Assembly (NCBI RefSeq): GCF_026891935.1
Contig: NZ_JAPTGC010000002.1
Span: 1 to 64,000, forward strand
Direction: 5' to 3'
Length of the DNA: 64,000 nt
Origin: Methanocorpusculum vombati
GTDB lineage: Archaea; Halobacteriota; Methanomicrobia; Methanomicrobiales; Methanocorpusculaceae
Both the position numbers and the translations under genes were made by a program. Under the pieces are notes generated by a model. It was not told the origin of the DNA. It saw only the letters and a list, made by a program, of their open reading frames with translations, and searched no databases. This document shows, piece by piece, positions 7,624 to 17,667 of this stretch (the first letter of the stretch is position 1; each line of letters begins with the position of its first letter).

Positions 7624-10383
7624 GTGCCGCACGAATACAAAAAATATCCGCACCCGCGAAAAAACCGTCCGCAAAAAAAATCCCAGACCAGAAAGCCCGC
7701 AGAGAAAACTCCGCGAAAAGAGATTAAGCCGGGCTATTATGTTGCCGCCGACAGTGATGACTATCTCACCAAATATCTTTACTGGTGTCCGCACTGTAAT
7801 GTCCCGCTCGTTGCAAAAACCTGCTCGTGCAAAGCCGAGACCACGAAGATTCCTCTCCAGCAGCCCTATGATGTCCGCCCGGTTCTCAAGGCCGATCATG
7901 ATCTCCTGCAAACCCTCATCTGTGACCGGTTCGGGCCCCGCGTTACCCTCCCGCAGGTGATGATCTTCAACAAGGCAGGCGGTCTTGACCGTAATGATCT
8001 CATCATCGCAAACGGTGTACGGTTCGCCTGGCTCTGGTTTGATCCGGTCACCCGCACCTTCCGGCTCGATATTGAAGCAGAAGCCCTTCCCTACCTCCTC
8101 GGAAAAGCCGAGAGAAACATCATTGACCTGGAAACCGCAGCAGTTTCTCTTCCTTCCGGCAGACTCGGCGGAAAAAAAGTTGCCGTCACCGCACCGGAGG
8201 CGACGGACGGTGTGGTTATTCTGAAGTACAAATCCAAGTACGGTACCGGTATCTTAAAGGACGGGGCAGTCCGCATCAAAGAACTGGTCAGCGTGCAGCC
8301 GAAACTCGGTATGGCAAACCCGTCGTGGGCTGACGTTGTGGAGAAAAATGCCTTCCATCTCAAAAACATGGAGCGCACGGCGGTCCGCGAGATCAAACAA
8401 AATCTCAGCCTCGCGCCTGCGGCGAACTGCTCCTTCTCCGGCGGAAAAGACAGCACCGCCGTCTGGCACATTGCCCAAAAAGCCGGTGTTTCGGATGCGT
8501 TCTTCATTGATACCGGTCTTGAGTTCCCCGAAACGATTGAGTTTGTCAAAAGCCAGAATGTCCGTCTCATTCAGAAGGCCGGAGATTTCTGGCAGGCCGT
8601 TGAGAAGGCAGGTCCGCCCGGCAAAGATCACCGCTGGTGCTGTAAACTCCTCAAACTCAATCCCCTGAAGGTCCATCTTGCCGAAACCGGACCCTGCGTA
8701 ACCGTTCAGGGCAACCGCTGGTATGAGTCATGGAGCCGTGCCTCGCTTGATGCCGTTTCCCAGAACCCGAACAATCCTCTGCAGATCAATCTCTCCCCCA
8801 TTCGTTCCTGGCGGGCGCTTGATGTCTTCCTCTATCTCTGGCTGCGGGAAGTTCCGTACAACCCGCTCTATGAACGCGGATATGAACGCATCGGCTGTTA
8901 CCTCTGCCCCGCCATGCTGGAGTCGGAACTTGCAACGATGCATGAAACCCATCCCGCGATGGCCGCACGGTGGGATGCGTTCCTCACCCGCTGGGCTGCC
9001 GACCGCGGTCTTCCGCCTGAGTTCATCAGCTGGGGGTTGTGGCGGTGGAAGGAGCTTCCGCCCAAGATGCAGGAGCTTGTCCGGGACGCGGGTCTTGATC
9101 TCTCCGAAAAACCGGTGAAGCGCAGTACTCCTTCCTCGGTTGCCCATCTCATGCCGGAGGGGAAAGCAGGCGATATTGTGGACGTTGATGATGACGCCGG
9201 CGCTGTCCCGGACTGGGAGTTGCTGAGAAGTCAGTTCCCCATGATCGGGGATCTGATCTATCTCGATAATGCGGCAACCTCCTTTGCCCCGGAATGTGTA
9301 CTTGCCGCCATGGATCAGTTTGAACGCAGTTACCGGGCAAACGTAGGCCGGGGTGTTCACCGGCTGACGAGGATTGCAAGCCAAAAGTACTGGCACGCCC
9401 ACGAGAAAGCCGCTGACCTCATCAACGGGGAGGGAGGCATCACGGTGTTTGTGAAAAACACCACTGAAGCGGTTACCATGATCGCCCGCGGACTGAACTG
9501 GCAGCCGGGCGATGTGATTGTAACCACCGCTCTTGAGCACCATTCCAATCTCCTTCCCTGGCGTGCGCTGGAAAAATACGGGGTCATGCTCCGGATCGTT
9601 GGTCTTCGCCCGGACCTCACGCTTGACATGGACGCGTTTTCAGCAGCAATGGACGACTCCGTCCGGCTGGTTGCCGTAACGCAGGCATCAAACGTGACCG
9701 GCACTATTGTGCCGGTCACAGATATCGCCGGACTTTGCCGCAGATACGGTGCTCTCCTTGCGGTTGATGCGGCCCAGTCTGTTCCCCACATGCCGGTTGA
9801 TGTGCGGGCGCTGGGTGCGGATTTCCTCTCCTTCTCCGGTCATAAAATGTGCGGACCTACCGGAACCGGCGTTCTCTGGATGAAAGAACCGATATTAGAA
9901 CCCCTGTTCCTCGGTGGCGGTATGGTAGAACAGGTTACCGACGACGGGTTCACCCCGGCGGAAGGCTTCCACCGATACGAAGCCGGAACGCCGAACATCG
10001 CAGGCGGCATCGGTCTTGGCGAGGCCGCCGCGTTCCTCAAAGAGATCGGTATGCATCAGATCGAAGTACGGGAACGGGAGCTTTGCAGCAGACTGATCGA
10101 AAAGCTCTCCGCCGTCCCCGGCGTGCGGGTCTATGCACCCGTCGACCCGGTGCAGCGCATCAGTGTTGTCTCCTTTACGATTGAGGGCATTCCGCCGCAT
10201 GAGGCCGCGGCCTATCTGGACGAGGAAGGCGGTATCATGGTACGGTCCGGCATGCACTGTGCCGAACCGCTGATGCGCCGGCTCGGCTGTCCTGACGGAA
10301 CCATCCGGGCAAGTCTTGCCTTTTACAACACCGAAAGCGAGATCGATACCCTTGCCGCAACCGTCCGGGAGATGCTGTCATGA
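7624..10383 (+). CDS. PP-loop (PAPS reductase-like) ATPase fused to cysteine desulfurase
   Basis: A 919-residue, two-enzyme fusion. Residues 1-50 are basic. A small zinc-ribbon-like knuckle follows (C55, C58, C67, C69), then a PUA-like region ending near 225. A PAPS-reductase-family PP-loop domain contains SGGKDS at 272-277, DTGLEFPET at 296-304, WCC at 338-340 and YLCPAM at 426-431. From about 535 a class V aminotransferase/SufS-like cysteine desulfurase is complete: LDNAATS (547-553), PLP lysine in SFSGHK741 and catalytic cysteine in RSGMHC879. The likely chemistry is persulfide generation from cysteine handed to an ATP-activated substrate; tRNA thiolation or sulfide production are candidates. 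It overlaps the next gene by four bases. Confidence 0.85.
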   Translation: MPHEYKKYPHPRKNRPQKKSQTRKPAEKTPRKEIKPGYYVAADSDDYLTKYLYWCPHCNVPLVAKTCSCKAETTKIPLQQPYDVRPVLKADHDLLQTLICDRFGPRVTLPQVMIFNKAGGLDRNDLIIANGVRFAWLWFDPVTRTFRLDIEAEALPYLLGKAERNIIDLETAAVSLPSGRLGGKKVAVTAPEATDGVVILKYKSKYGTGILKDGAVRIKELVSVQPKLGMANPSWADVVEKNAFHLKNMERTAVREIKQNLSLAPAANCSFSGGKDSTAVWHIAQKAGVSDAFFIDTGLEFPETIEFVKSQNVRLIQKAGDFWQAVEKAGPPGKDHRWCCKLLKLNPLKVHLAETGPCVTVQGNRWYESWSRASLDAVSQNPNNPLQINLSPIRSWRALDVFLYLWLREVPYNPLYERGYERIGCYLCPAMLESELATMHETHPAMAARWDAFLTRWAADRGLPPEFISWGLWRWKELPPKMQELVRDAGLDLSEKPVKRSTPSSVAHLMPEGKAGDIVDVDDDAGAVPDWELLRSQFPMIGDLIYLDNAATSFAPECVLAAMDQFERSYRANVGRGVHRLTRIASQKYWHAHEKAADLINGEGGITVFVKNTTEAVTMIARGLNWQPGDVIVTTALEHHSNLLPWRALEKYGVMLRIVGLRPDLTLDMDAFSAAMDDSVRLVAVTQASNVTGTIVPVTDIAGLCRRYGALLAVDAAQSVPHMPVDVRALGADFLSFSGHKMCGPTGTGVLWMKEPILEPLFLGGGMVEQVTDDGFTPAEGFHRYEAGTPNIAGGIGLGEAAAFLKEIGMHQIEVRERELCSRLIEKLSAVPGVRVYAPVDPVQRISVVSFTIEGIPPHEAAAYLDEEGGIMVRSGMHCAEPLMRRLGCPDGTIRASLAFYNTESEIDTLAATVREMLS

Positions 10384-11096
10384 AGACTGTTCTTACGCTG
10401 CTCGTGGATTGTGCCGGCATGTTTGAGGGCGGCAGAACTGCCGCCGCAAATATGCCCGTGAAAAAATTCATTGCAGGTCTGCCCGCCGACCTTCCGGTAC
10501 GCATCCTCCGTTACTCCGACACTGCCATGTGGCATCTCGGCCCTGAACCGGTTCCGGCCGGTGAGGTGGAGTGGACGGATCTGCCGTCCGGCGGCTATCT
10601 CTCCTCACTTGCCCATGCCGCAAACCTCGCGGGACAGAGCCTTGCTGCGGGGCCGGATATCCGAAACGTTGTGCTCCTCGTTTCCGACGGCGCTCTCTCC
10701 GATCCCGAAGAGATCGTGCAGGCGGTGCTGGCAAAAAGATTTGATGCCGCAGTCATGCGTGCTGCCGTCCCGCTGACCGCTGATGCGGATACGGCTGTTC
10801 TCCGGATGTTTACAGGGGACAATATTTTTGACTCATCCATTCTCCGTGACCCGCGCCCCCTGCTTGCCTCCTTCGGGGAGTCTGCCGCGTCGTCCGTCGT
10901 CTCGCATACAGCATCAGTCACGATCACTCTCTCCTGTACGATTGACCTTGGGGGCGGAGACTCCTTTTCCCTTTCCGTATCCGGTACTGATATCTCCGCA
11001 GTACAAGAAGAGATGCAGTCCTGTCTTGCGGCGTTCGGCACTGAGGATGAATACGTCCGGGACAAAATTGCCGGATATGTCCGGCGGGTATTCTAA
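10380..11096 (+). CDS. vWA-like domain protein, partner of PP-loop/desulfurase fusion
   Basis: A 238-residue cytoplasmic protein. The N-terminal strand TVLTLLVDCAGMFEG and the later VVLLVSDGALSDPEEI resemble the first and fourth strands of von Willebrand factor A/TerY-like domains, but the MIDAS DxSxS motif is replaced by DCAGM, so metal binding is doubtful. The C-terminal 80 residues contain a separate beta-rich segment. ATG overlaps the fusion gene's TGA, so the two are translationally coupled. Role unknown; possibly an assembly or scaffold factor for the sulfur-transfer protein. Confidence 0.6.
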   Translation: MKTVLTLLVDCAGMFEGGRTAAANMPVKKFIAGLPADLPVRILRYSDTAMWHLGPEPVPAGEVEWTDLPSGGYLSSLAHAANLAGQSLAAGPDIRNVVLLVSDGALSDPEEIVQAVLAKRFDAAVMRAAVPLTADADTAVLRMFTGDNIFDSSILRDPRPLLASFGESAASSVVSHTASVTITLSCTIDLGGGDSFSLSVSGTDISAVQEEMQSCLAAFGTEDEYVRDKIAGYVRRVF

Positions 11097-11599
11097 TATC
11101 TCCTTCTTTTCTGCCGGACAACCGGCGTCTGTTCCGTTTCAGTCACCGTTACGCATGACTTCAGTTCGTCTGCGGTAAGTTTTTCTGCGATCTCGGTTAC
11201 ATTCACTGCCTCATACTGGTGCGTCTCCTCTTCGCCGATGAGCTGAACCGCTGCGGTCCGGAGGGATTTTCTGCCAAATATCTTTATGATATCATAGGGT
11301 TTGATGTATGCAAACTCGTCGTAAATCTCCGGATAGAGAACCCGGAGCTTTGCAACATCAACACTGCGTCGTTTTCGCACGGGAACCACCAGCTGGTATG
11401 CGGGATGTTTGATCTTTTCCGTCCGGATTTTTTTGATTTCTTTCTCCCGCCGATAGGTATATTCCGCCTGTAACTTTGTTAACGCTTCCAGAAGGCATTG
11501 ATAGAAGAACACTTTTTCGTACGGATCGTCCGGTTCACCCGGCAGTCCGTCCCTGATGTCATATATCAGCTCTTCTGTTTTGTCCGATGTTGATCCCAT
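11093..11599 (-). CDS. Hypothetical protein, 168 aa
   Basis: A charged cytoplasmic protein of unknown family. It has an acidic N-terminus (TEELIYDIRDGLPGEPDD), a helical FFYQCLLEALTKLQAEY segment, a basic central KKIRTEK...VRKRRSVDVAKL and a basic end QKRRRY. This suggests nucleic-acid or ribosome interaction. It is convergent with, and overlaps by four bases, the vWA-like gene. No confident assignment. Confidence 0.55.
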   Translation of the reverse strand: MGSTSDKTEELIYDIRDGLPGEPDDPYEKVFFYQCLLEALTKLQAEYTYRREKEIKKIRTEKIKHPAYQLVVPVRKRRSVDVAKLRVLYPEIYDEFAYIKPYDIIKIFGRKSLRTAAVQLIGEEETHQYEAVNVTEIAEKLTADELKSCVTVTETEQTPVVRQKRRRY

Positions 11600-11842
11600 A
11601 TACGTTGCGTGGTATGTTGTCTTGTATCGACAAGAGTGTTTCGGCGCTGTTGGACATTTTTACAGAACCATGGATGCGTACGAGGGATTCAAAAACACGC
11701 CCAATCCGTACCCTCTGAATCATGCCGGATTGTTAGGGACCTGCCAAAACTTTGGGGTAAAGCAAACCAACCCCTCACTTTCAATACCTTAGCCCTCCAA
11801 TATAAGAAGCATTATTAAATTTGAAACTGCGGGGACACACGA
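11600..11842 (+). promoter_or_regulatory. Upstream region of the pyrG-guaA run
   Basis: A 243-bp non-coding gap between divergent genes. An AT-rich stretch CCAATATAAGAAGC at about 11798-11811 is a plausible TATA element some 35-45 bases before the GTG of pyrG. No riboswitch-like structure was recognised. Confidence 0.35.
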
Positions 11843-13429
11843 GTGAAGTATGTAGTTGTAACCGGCGGTGTGATGAGCGGCCTTGGCAAAGGCATCACCG
11901 CTGCGTCCATCGGACGAATTCTCATCAACAGAGGTTACCACGTAACCTCCGTCAAGATCGACCCGTACTTAAACATTGACGCGGGCCTCATGAACCCGGC
12001 CCAGCATGGAGAGGTCTTCGTGTTAAAGGACGGCGGCGAGGCTGACCTTGACCTGGGAAATTATGAACGGTTCCTTGATATTGAACTCACCAGTGATCAC
12101 AATCTGACCACGGGAAAGATCTACTCCTCCGTTATTCAGAAAGAGCGCCACGGCGACTATCTCGGGGCAACTGTCCAGATCATTCCGCACATCACCGACG
12201 AGATCAAAGACAGAATCAAATATGCCGCAGAAAGCTGGACCGATAAAGACGGCAACCATGCAGAGATCTGTATTGTTGAGGTCGGCGGAACGGTTGGCGA
12301 CATTGAAAGTATGCCGTTCCTGGAAGCCGTCCGTCAGATGCACTGGGAGTACGGCAACGGTGACTTCGTTCTCGTTCACGTGACCCTGCTTCCGGCGGAC
12401 ACTATGGGAGATCTCAAAACCAAACCTACGCAGCACTCCGTCAAAGCGCTGCGGGAACTGGGTCTTGAAGCGGATCTTATCGTAGGCCGCAGTACGCTGC
12501 CGGTCTCGCTTTCCACCAAACGCAAGATTTCTTCCTTCTGTGATGTTGATGTCTCTGCCGTCATCAGCGCAACAACCGCCCCCGATACGTATCTTGTTCC
12601 CATGGAGCTGGAAAAGGAAGGAATGGCAGACATTCTCCTGCCGCTCCTGAAGCTTTCGCCCGGCAAACCGGACAACAGCTGGTACTCCCTCGTCTCCCGC
12701 GAGTACACCAACCGCGTCAGAATCGGTATCATCACCAAATACGGTGTGGAAGATGTCTATATCTCCATCAAGGAAGCACTCAAACATGCGGGCCGTCAGC
12801 TCTCGACCGAGGTTGTTATTGAGTGGCTCGATGCAGAACACTACACGAATGCTGACCTTGCCGATCTCGACGGTATTCTCATCCCCGGAGGATTCGGCAA
12901 CCGCGGTATCGAAGGCATGATCGGTGCCATCACCTACGCACGCGAGCACAATAAGCCGCTCCTTGGTCTCTGTCTCGGGTTCCAGCTCTCAGTTATTGAG
13001 TTCTCCCGCAACGTTGTCGGATACCGTGATGCAACCAGCGCCGAGATGGGCGACGGAACGCCGGTCATCGCCCTCCTGCCTGAGCAGGAGGGCGTCGATG
13101 ACCTCGGCGGAACTATGCGGCTCGGTGACTATCCGGTTCAGCTTGCGGCAGATTCGCGGCTCGCTGGACTCTACGGTGCAACCGAAGTGGTTGAACGTCA
13201 CCGTCACCGGTATGAGGTCAACCCCGAGTACATCGATGCGATCGAGGCGAAAGGCCTGCGGTTCGTGGGACGGAACGGACGCCGCATGGAAGCGCTTGAA
13301 CTTCCGGGCCACCCGTACTTTGTCGCAACCCAGTTCCACCCTGAGTTCCGGTCCCGTCCTACCCGTCCCTCGGCACCGTTCGTCGGCTTTGTGAAAGCCA
13401 GTCTTGAAAACCACACCCGCAAAGAGTAA
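11843..13429 (+). CDS. pyrG: CTP synthase (glutamine-hydrolysing)
   Basis: A 528-residue enzyme that aminates UTP to CTP with glutamine. The N-terminus [16 protein letters not shown] is the diagnostic ATP-binding P-loop of CTP synthase, followed by SVKIDPYLN and [10 protein letters not shown]. The C-terminal class I glutaminase has GGFGNRG and the nucleophile C377 in LGLCLGF, with the His-Glu pair in FHPEFRSRP near the end. The start is GTG, fixed by the invariant N-terminus. It is the first gene of a run with guaA four bases downstream, pairing CTP and GMP synthesis. Confidence 0.97.
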   Translation: MKYVVVTGGVMSGLGKGITAASIGRILINRGYHVTSVKIDPYLNIDAGLMNPAQHGEVFVLKDGGEADLDLGNYERFLDIELTSDHNLTTGKIYSSVIQKERHGDYLGATVQIIPHITDEIKDRIKYAAESWTDKDGNHAEICIVEVGGTVGDIESMPFLEAVRQMHWEYGNGDFVLVHVTLLPADTMGDLKTKPTQHSVKALRELGLEADLIVGRSTLPVSLSTKRKISSFCDVDVSAVISATTAPDTYLVPMELEKEGMADILLPLLKLSPGKPDNSWYSLVSREYTNRVRIGIITKYGVEDVYISIKEALKHAGRQLSTEVVIEWLDAEHYTNADLADLDGILIPGGFGNRGIEGMIGAITYAREHNKPLLGLCLGFQLSVIEFSRNVVGYRDATSAEMGDGTPVIALLPEQEGVDDLGGTMRLGDYPVQLAADSRLAGLYGATEVVERHRHRYEVNPEYIDAIEAKGLRFVGRNGRRMEALELPGHPYFVATQFHPEFRSRPTRPSAPFVGFVKASLENHTRKE

Positions 13430-13432
13430 ACC

Positions 13433-14968
13433 ATGGAATCCATTCTTGTCCTTGACTTCGGCGGCCAGTACAACCAGCTGATTGCCCGCCGCGTCCGCGA
13501 GGCGAACGTCTATTGTGAGGTGAAACCCTGTACGGTTTCGCTTGACGAGATCAGAGCCGGAAACTACATGGGTATCATCTTTACCGGCGGCCCTGCTTCG
13601 GTGTATGCTGAAGGCGCTCCCCGTGTGGATGCCGGTGTTTTCTCGCTGGGGATTCCGATTCTTGGCATCTGCTATGGTGCGCAGCTGACCGCGTTTACCC
13701 TCGGAGGAAAAGTTTCTTCCGGAGCAACGGCGCAGAGCCGCGAGTACGGCAAAACACCGCTTTCGCTCCGTGAGAGTCTGCTCTTTGCCGGAATCCCGGA
13801 GGAGACATCCTGCTGGATGAGTCACGGTGACTACATCAGCGAACTTCCCGCAGGATTCCGTGCCACGGGGGCGACACCCGGCTGCCCGTTTGCCGCGCTC
13901 GAAAATCCGGACAAAAAGATCTATGCGGTTCAGTTCCATCCGGAAGTTCTGCACACCCCTGAAGGCATGACGATGATCCGGAACTTCCTGTATGGTGTCT
14001 GCGGCTGTACCGGAACATGGCATATGTCCTCGTTCGTGGATACTATGGTTGCACATCTGAGGGAGAAGATCGGCGACAAAAAAGTGCTCTGTGCGCTTTC
14101 CGGCGGTGTGGACTCGTCGGTTGCCGCGGTCCTTGTGCATAAGGCGGTCGGTAAACAGCTGACCTGCATCTTTGTGGACCACGGTCTGCTGCGCAAGAAC
14201 GAGGGAGATGAGGTGGAAGAGGTTTTCAGAAACCAGTACGACATCAATCTTGTCCGCGTGAACGCGGAGGAGAGGTTCCTTACAAAACTTGCCGGCGTCT
14301 CCGATCCCGAACAGAAACGCAAGATTATCGGTGCAGAGTTTATCCGCGTCTTTGAAGAGGAGGCAAAAAAGATCGGCACGGTCGATTTCCTCGTGCAGGG
14401 TACGATTTATCCGGACGTGATCGAGTCGGGCCCCGGGAATGCGGCGGTTATCAAGAGCCACCACAATGTCGGCGGTCTTCCGGACCACGTGGACTTCAAG
14501 GAGATCATCGAACCCCTGCGCATTCTTTTCAAAGACGAGGTGCGTGCTGCGGGAGCGGAACTTGGTATCCCGGAGAATCTTGTCTGGCGTCAGCCGTTCC
14601 CGGGTCCGGGACTTGCCATCCGGGTAATTGGTGACATCACCAAAGACAAGCTCGACATTCTCCGCGATGCGGATGCCATCTTCCGCGAGGAGATTGCCGC
14701 AGCCGGTATGGGCCGTGCCGTTAACCAGTACTTTGCGGCCTTAACCAACATGCGCAGTGTCGGTGTCATGGGCGATGAGCGTACCTATGACTACGCTATT
14801 GCGCTGCGGGCGGTTACGACGACGGACTTTATGACCGCCGACTGGGCGCAGATTCCGTATCCTGTGCTGGAAAAAATTTCCGGCAGAATCATCAACGAGG
14901 TTCGCCATGTGAACCGTGTTCTCTATGACATCACGAGCAAACCTCCGGCAACCATCGAATATGAGTGA
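13433..14968 (+). CDS. guaA: GMP synthase, single-chain glutamine-hydrolysing
   Basis: A 511-residue enzyme converting XMP to GMP. The glutaminase domain comes first ([17 protein letters not shown], nucleophile C80 in [13 protein letters not shown]). The ATP pyrophosphatase domain follows with PP-loop [12 protein letters not shown] starting near 221. The dimerisation domain ends in the conserved KPPATIEYE. Many archaea encode the amidotransferase and synthetase as separate genes, so a bacterial-style single chain is notable here. It begins four bases after pyrG. Confidence 0.97.
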   Translation: MESILVLDFGGQYNQLIARRVREANVYCEVKPCTVSLDEIRAGNYMGIIFTGGPASVYAEGAPRVDAGVFSLGIPILGICYGAQLTAFTLGGKVSSGATAQSREYGKTPLSLRESLLFAGIPEETSCWMSHGDYISELPAGFRATGATPGCPFAALENPDKKIYAVQFHPEVLHTPEGMTMIRNFLYGVCGCTGTWHMSSFVDTMVAHLREKIGDKKVLCALSGGVDSSVAAVLVHKAVGKQLTCIFVDHGLLRKNEGDEVEEVFRNQYDINLVRVNAEERFLTKLAGVSDPEQKRKIIGAEFIRVFEEEAKKIGTVDFLVQGTIYPDVIESGPGNAAVIKSHHNVGGLPDHVDFKEIIEPLRILFKDEVRAAGAELGIPENLVWRQPFPGPGLAIRVIGDITKDKLDILRDADAIFREEIAAAGMGRAVNQYFAALTNMRSVGVMGDERTYDYAIALRAVTTTDFMTADWAQIPYPVLEKISGRIINEVRHVNRVLYDITSKPPATIEYE

Positions 14969-14973
14969 TACTT

Positions 14974-16101
14974 ATGCCAACTTCCAAACAACTTGATGCA
15001 AAATACTACATGCCCGCGTTCGGACGGGACATGGAGATCGTCCGGGGCAGAGACTGTCATGTCTGGGACAGTACCGGAAAGAAATATCTTGATCTGGTCG
15101 CAGGTATTGCGGTGTGCAGTACCGGCCACTGTCATCCGGCAGTGACCGCTGCTATCTGCAAACAGGCGCAGACGCTGATTCACTGCTCAAACCTCTATTA
15201 TGTGCCGGGACAGGCAGAGCTTGCAGCAAAACTGTCGAAGGCGTCCGGTCTTGGCAAGGTCTTCTTCGGCAACTCGGGTGCCGAAGCAAACGATGCGGCG
15301 ATGAAGCTTGCTATCCGGGCAACCGGCCGCCACGAGTTTGTGTCCTTTGAGCATGATTTCCACGGACGAACGGTTGGTTCGCTTGCCTGTACCCACAAGC
15401 CTGCGATCCGGGTACCGTTTGAGCCGCTTGGAATTCCCTGCAAGTTCGGGCCTTACGGAGACATTGAGGCACTGAAAGACCTTGTGACGAAGAAGACTGC
15501 TGCGGTTATGTTTGAGCCGATTCAGGGAGAGACCGGCGTCATTATTCCGCCGGATGATTTCCTTCCGGGAATCCGCGACATCTGCGATGATACGGGTGCC
15601 CTGATGATCTGTGACGAGGTGCAGACGGGTATGGGCAGAACCGGGAAATGGTTTGCGTTCCAGCACTCTGCGGTTCAGCCGGATATTATCAGTCTTGCCA
15701 AAGGTGTTGCGTCCGGTATTCCAATGGGTGCAATCATCGCCCGCGAGGGTCTGGAGTTTACCCGCGGAGAGCACGGCAGTACGTTTGCCGGAGGGCCGGT
15801 TGCCTGTGCTGCCGGAAATGCGACGTTTGATGTGCTGAAGTCTGTTGTGCCGAAGGTTGCGGCGAAGGGCGAGCGGTTCAGAAAAGGTCTGGCGCATCTG
15901 AACCCGCGGGTTCGGGGTCTGATGGTCGGATTTACCGCTGGGGAAAAATCTCCGGCGATTGCGGAGTACTGCCGCGAACACGGTGTGTTAATCAATGTTG
16001 CCGGCGGCGAGAATATCAGAATTGTTCCTCCGCTGGTTATTAATAACCGGGAGATCGATCACGCAATTGCAATCATCAATGAAGCAGCAGAGTCCGTCTA
16101 A
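14974..16101 (+). CDS. argD: Acetylornithine/acetyl-lysine aminotransferase
   Basis: A 375-residue class III PLP aminotransferase of arginine biosynthesis. Motifs are the substrate-binding LDLVAGIAVCSTGHCHP, GNSGAEANDAA, FHGRT, DEVQTGMGRTG and PLP lysine K243 in SLAKGVASG. A GTG at 14965 overlapping the guaA stop is possible, but ATG 14974 has a GAGTG element six bases upstream and gives the usual N-terminus. The 3' end overlaps hisC by 23 bases. N-succinyl or lysine-pathway substrates cannot be excluded. Confidence 0.9.
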   Translation: MPTSKQLDAKYYMPAFGRDMEIVRGRDCHVWDSTGKKYLDLVAGIAVCSTGHCHPAVTAAICKQAQTLIHCSNLYYVPGQAELAAKLSKASGLGKVFFGNSGAEANDAAMKLAIRATGRHEFVSFEHDFHGRTVGSLACTHKPAIRVPFEPLGIPCKFGPYGDIEALKDLVTKKTAAVMFEPIQGETGVIIPPDDFLPGIRDICDDTGALMICDEVQTGMGRTGKWFAFQHSAVQPDIISLAKGVASGIPMGAIIAREGLEFTRGEHGSTFAGGPVACAAGNATFDVLKSVVPKVAAKGERFRKGLAHLNPRVRGLMVGFTAGEKSPAIAEYCREHGVLINVAGGENIRIVPPLVINNREIDHAIAIINEAAESV

Positions 16102-17158
16102 AGAAGTTCTCTGCCGTGAACTCTACACAAAGACGGGCTACGTCTTTGCGAAGTCTCCGGCTGAGATTGCGGCTGCGTCAGGATTTGACGAGGTCGCGAT
16201 GCTTGGCAGTAATGAAAATCCGTATCCGCCGTCCCCGGCGGTGCTGGAGGCAGCTGCCGCCGCACTTGCGGCGGCGAACCGGTATCCGGACCCGAAGGCG
16301 GGAGAGTTTGTTGCGGCACTCCGCCGGTATATCTGTGATCATCCCGTGGTGACTTCGGGTCTGGGGATGGACGGCGTGATTGAAACCGTGATCCGGGCAC
16401 TTGTTTCGCCGGGAGAGAAGGTCGTCGTTTCCACGCCGACGTTTTCCATGTACGGTCTTGCGGCACGGGCTGCGTCTGCGGTGGTAGTGAATGTGCCGCG
16501 TGCGGCGGATTTTTCGGTGGATGTTGATGCGTTCATTGCCGCGGCGGCGGATGCGAAGCTGTCGTTTCTGTGCACGCCGAACAACCCGACCGGAACGGTT
16601 ACGCGTGCGGCGGATATTGAGCGGATTTTATCCGGGATTTCCGGCGTTCTGTTCCTCGATAATGCGTATGTGGAGTTCTGCGATACGGATTATCTGCCGC
16701 TTCTGCAGAAGTACGATAACCTGATTATCGGCAGGACGCTTTCCAAGGTGTATGGTCTTGCGGGTCTGCGGGTCGGGTACGGGTTTGTGCCGGCCTGGCT
16801 GGAAGGGCCGTATGCGGCTGCGGCAACACCGTTTACGCTGAACCGCGTGTCGGAGGCTGCGGCGGTTGCGGCGGTTGCGGATACTGCCTACCGCGATACG
16901 TTCATTGCCCATGTGCGGAAGTGGCGTGAGACGTTTGTCCGCGAGATTCCGTTTCCGGTTCTTGCGAGCGGAGCAAACTTTGTGCTGTTTGATGTTGCCC
17001 CGATGACGAGCAACGAGGCGATGGAAGCGTTTGCGCGGGCGGGTGTGCTGGTTCGGTCTTGTGCAAGTTTCCCGGGTCTGGGCGAGACGTTTGTCCGCGT
17101 GTCGGTGGGGGATGTATGGGAGAATGAGCGGTTCCTTGCGGCGGTGAAGCGTCTGTGA
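16079..17158 (+). CDS. hisC: Histidinol-phosphate aminotransferase
   Basis: A 359-residue class I/II PLP aminotransferase. The N-terminal LGSNENPYPPSPAV is the typical HisC signature; CTPNNPTGT, FLDNAYVEF and the PLP lysine K223 in GRTLSKVYGLAGLRVGYG follow. It acts in histidine biosynthesis, and some family members also accept aromatic amino acids. The start at 16079 lies inside the end of argD, giving a 23-base overlap in another frame, typical of coupled translation. The stop overlaps the next gene. Confidence 0.92.
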   Translation: MKQQSPSKEVLCRELYTKTGYVFAKSPAEIAAASGFDEVAMLGSNENPYPPSPAVLEAAAAALAAANRYPDPKAGEFVAALRRYICDHPVVTSGLGMDGVIETVIRALVSPGEKVVVSTPTFSMYGLAARAASAVVVNVPRAADFSVDVDAFIAAAADAKLSFLCTPNNPTGTVTRAADIERILSGISGVLFLDNAYVEFCDTDYLPLLQKYDNLIIGRTLSKVYGLAGLRVGYGFVPAWLEGPYAAAATPFTLNRVSEAAAVAAVADTAYRDTFIAHVRKWRETFVREIPFPVLASGANFVLFDVAPMTSNEAMEAFARAGVLVRSCASFPGLGETFVRVSVGDVWENERFLAAVKRL

Positions 17159-17667
17159 TGATCGGAATTACCGGGACGCCGGGGACGGGGAAGTCTGCGG
17201 CGGCAGCAGAACTGCGTGCCCGGGGGTTTTTGGTTGTTGATCTGAAGACGACCGTTGCTCCTTATGTGGTGGCGCATGATGCTGTCCGCGATGCGGATGA
17301 GGTGGATGTGGATGCGTGGGCGGATGCGTTTTCCTATACGGAGGGGTATGTGGAGGGGTCGCTTGCGCATTTTCTTGCGTGCGATAAGATTGTTGTTCTC
17401 CGGTGCAGGCCGGATGTGCTGAAACTCCGCCTTGCTTCCCGCGGATATGCGGCGGCGAAGGTTGCGGAGAATTGTCAGGCGGAGGCGCTGGATGTGATTT
17501 TGTCGGAGACTGCGGATATGTTTGCTTCGGAACAAGTATATGAGATAGATACGACAAATAGAGATGTAGTTTCTGTAGCAGATCTGATTGTTTCGTTTGC
17601 GGCAGGTGAGATTCCTGCGTCGTTTGGGACAATCGACTGGTCAGAGTTTCTGGACCCGATGTTATGA
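17158..17667 (+). CDS. AK6/Fap7-type adenylate kinase
   Basis: A 169-residue P-loop NMP kinase. The N-terminus IGITGTPGTGKSAAAAEL is a Walker A loop of the AK6/hCINAP/Fap7 group; archaeal homologues are adenylate kinases or ATPases involved in small-subunit ribosome maturation. The length fits that family. A GTG three bases upstream is possible, but the ATG overlapping the hisC TGA was chosen. The gene overlaps the following phosphatidyltransferase by four bases. Codon use here is strongly GC3-biased. Confidence 0.8.
   Translation: MIGITGTPGTGKSAAAAELRARGFLVVDLKTTVAPYVVAHDAVRDADEVDVDAWADAFSYTEGYVEGSLAHFLACDKIVVLRCRPDVLKLRLASRGYAAAKVAENCQAEALDVILSETADMFASEQVYEIDTTNRDVVSVADLIVSFAAGEIPASFGTIDWSEFLDPML

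Noticed and set aside
12989-14488. 499-codon open frame on the minus strand
   Set aside because: Antisense shadow of pyrG/guaA caused by GC-rich third positions; no family features.
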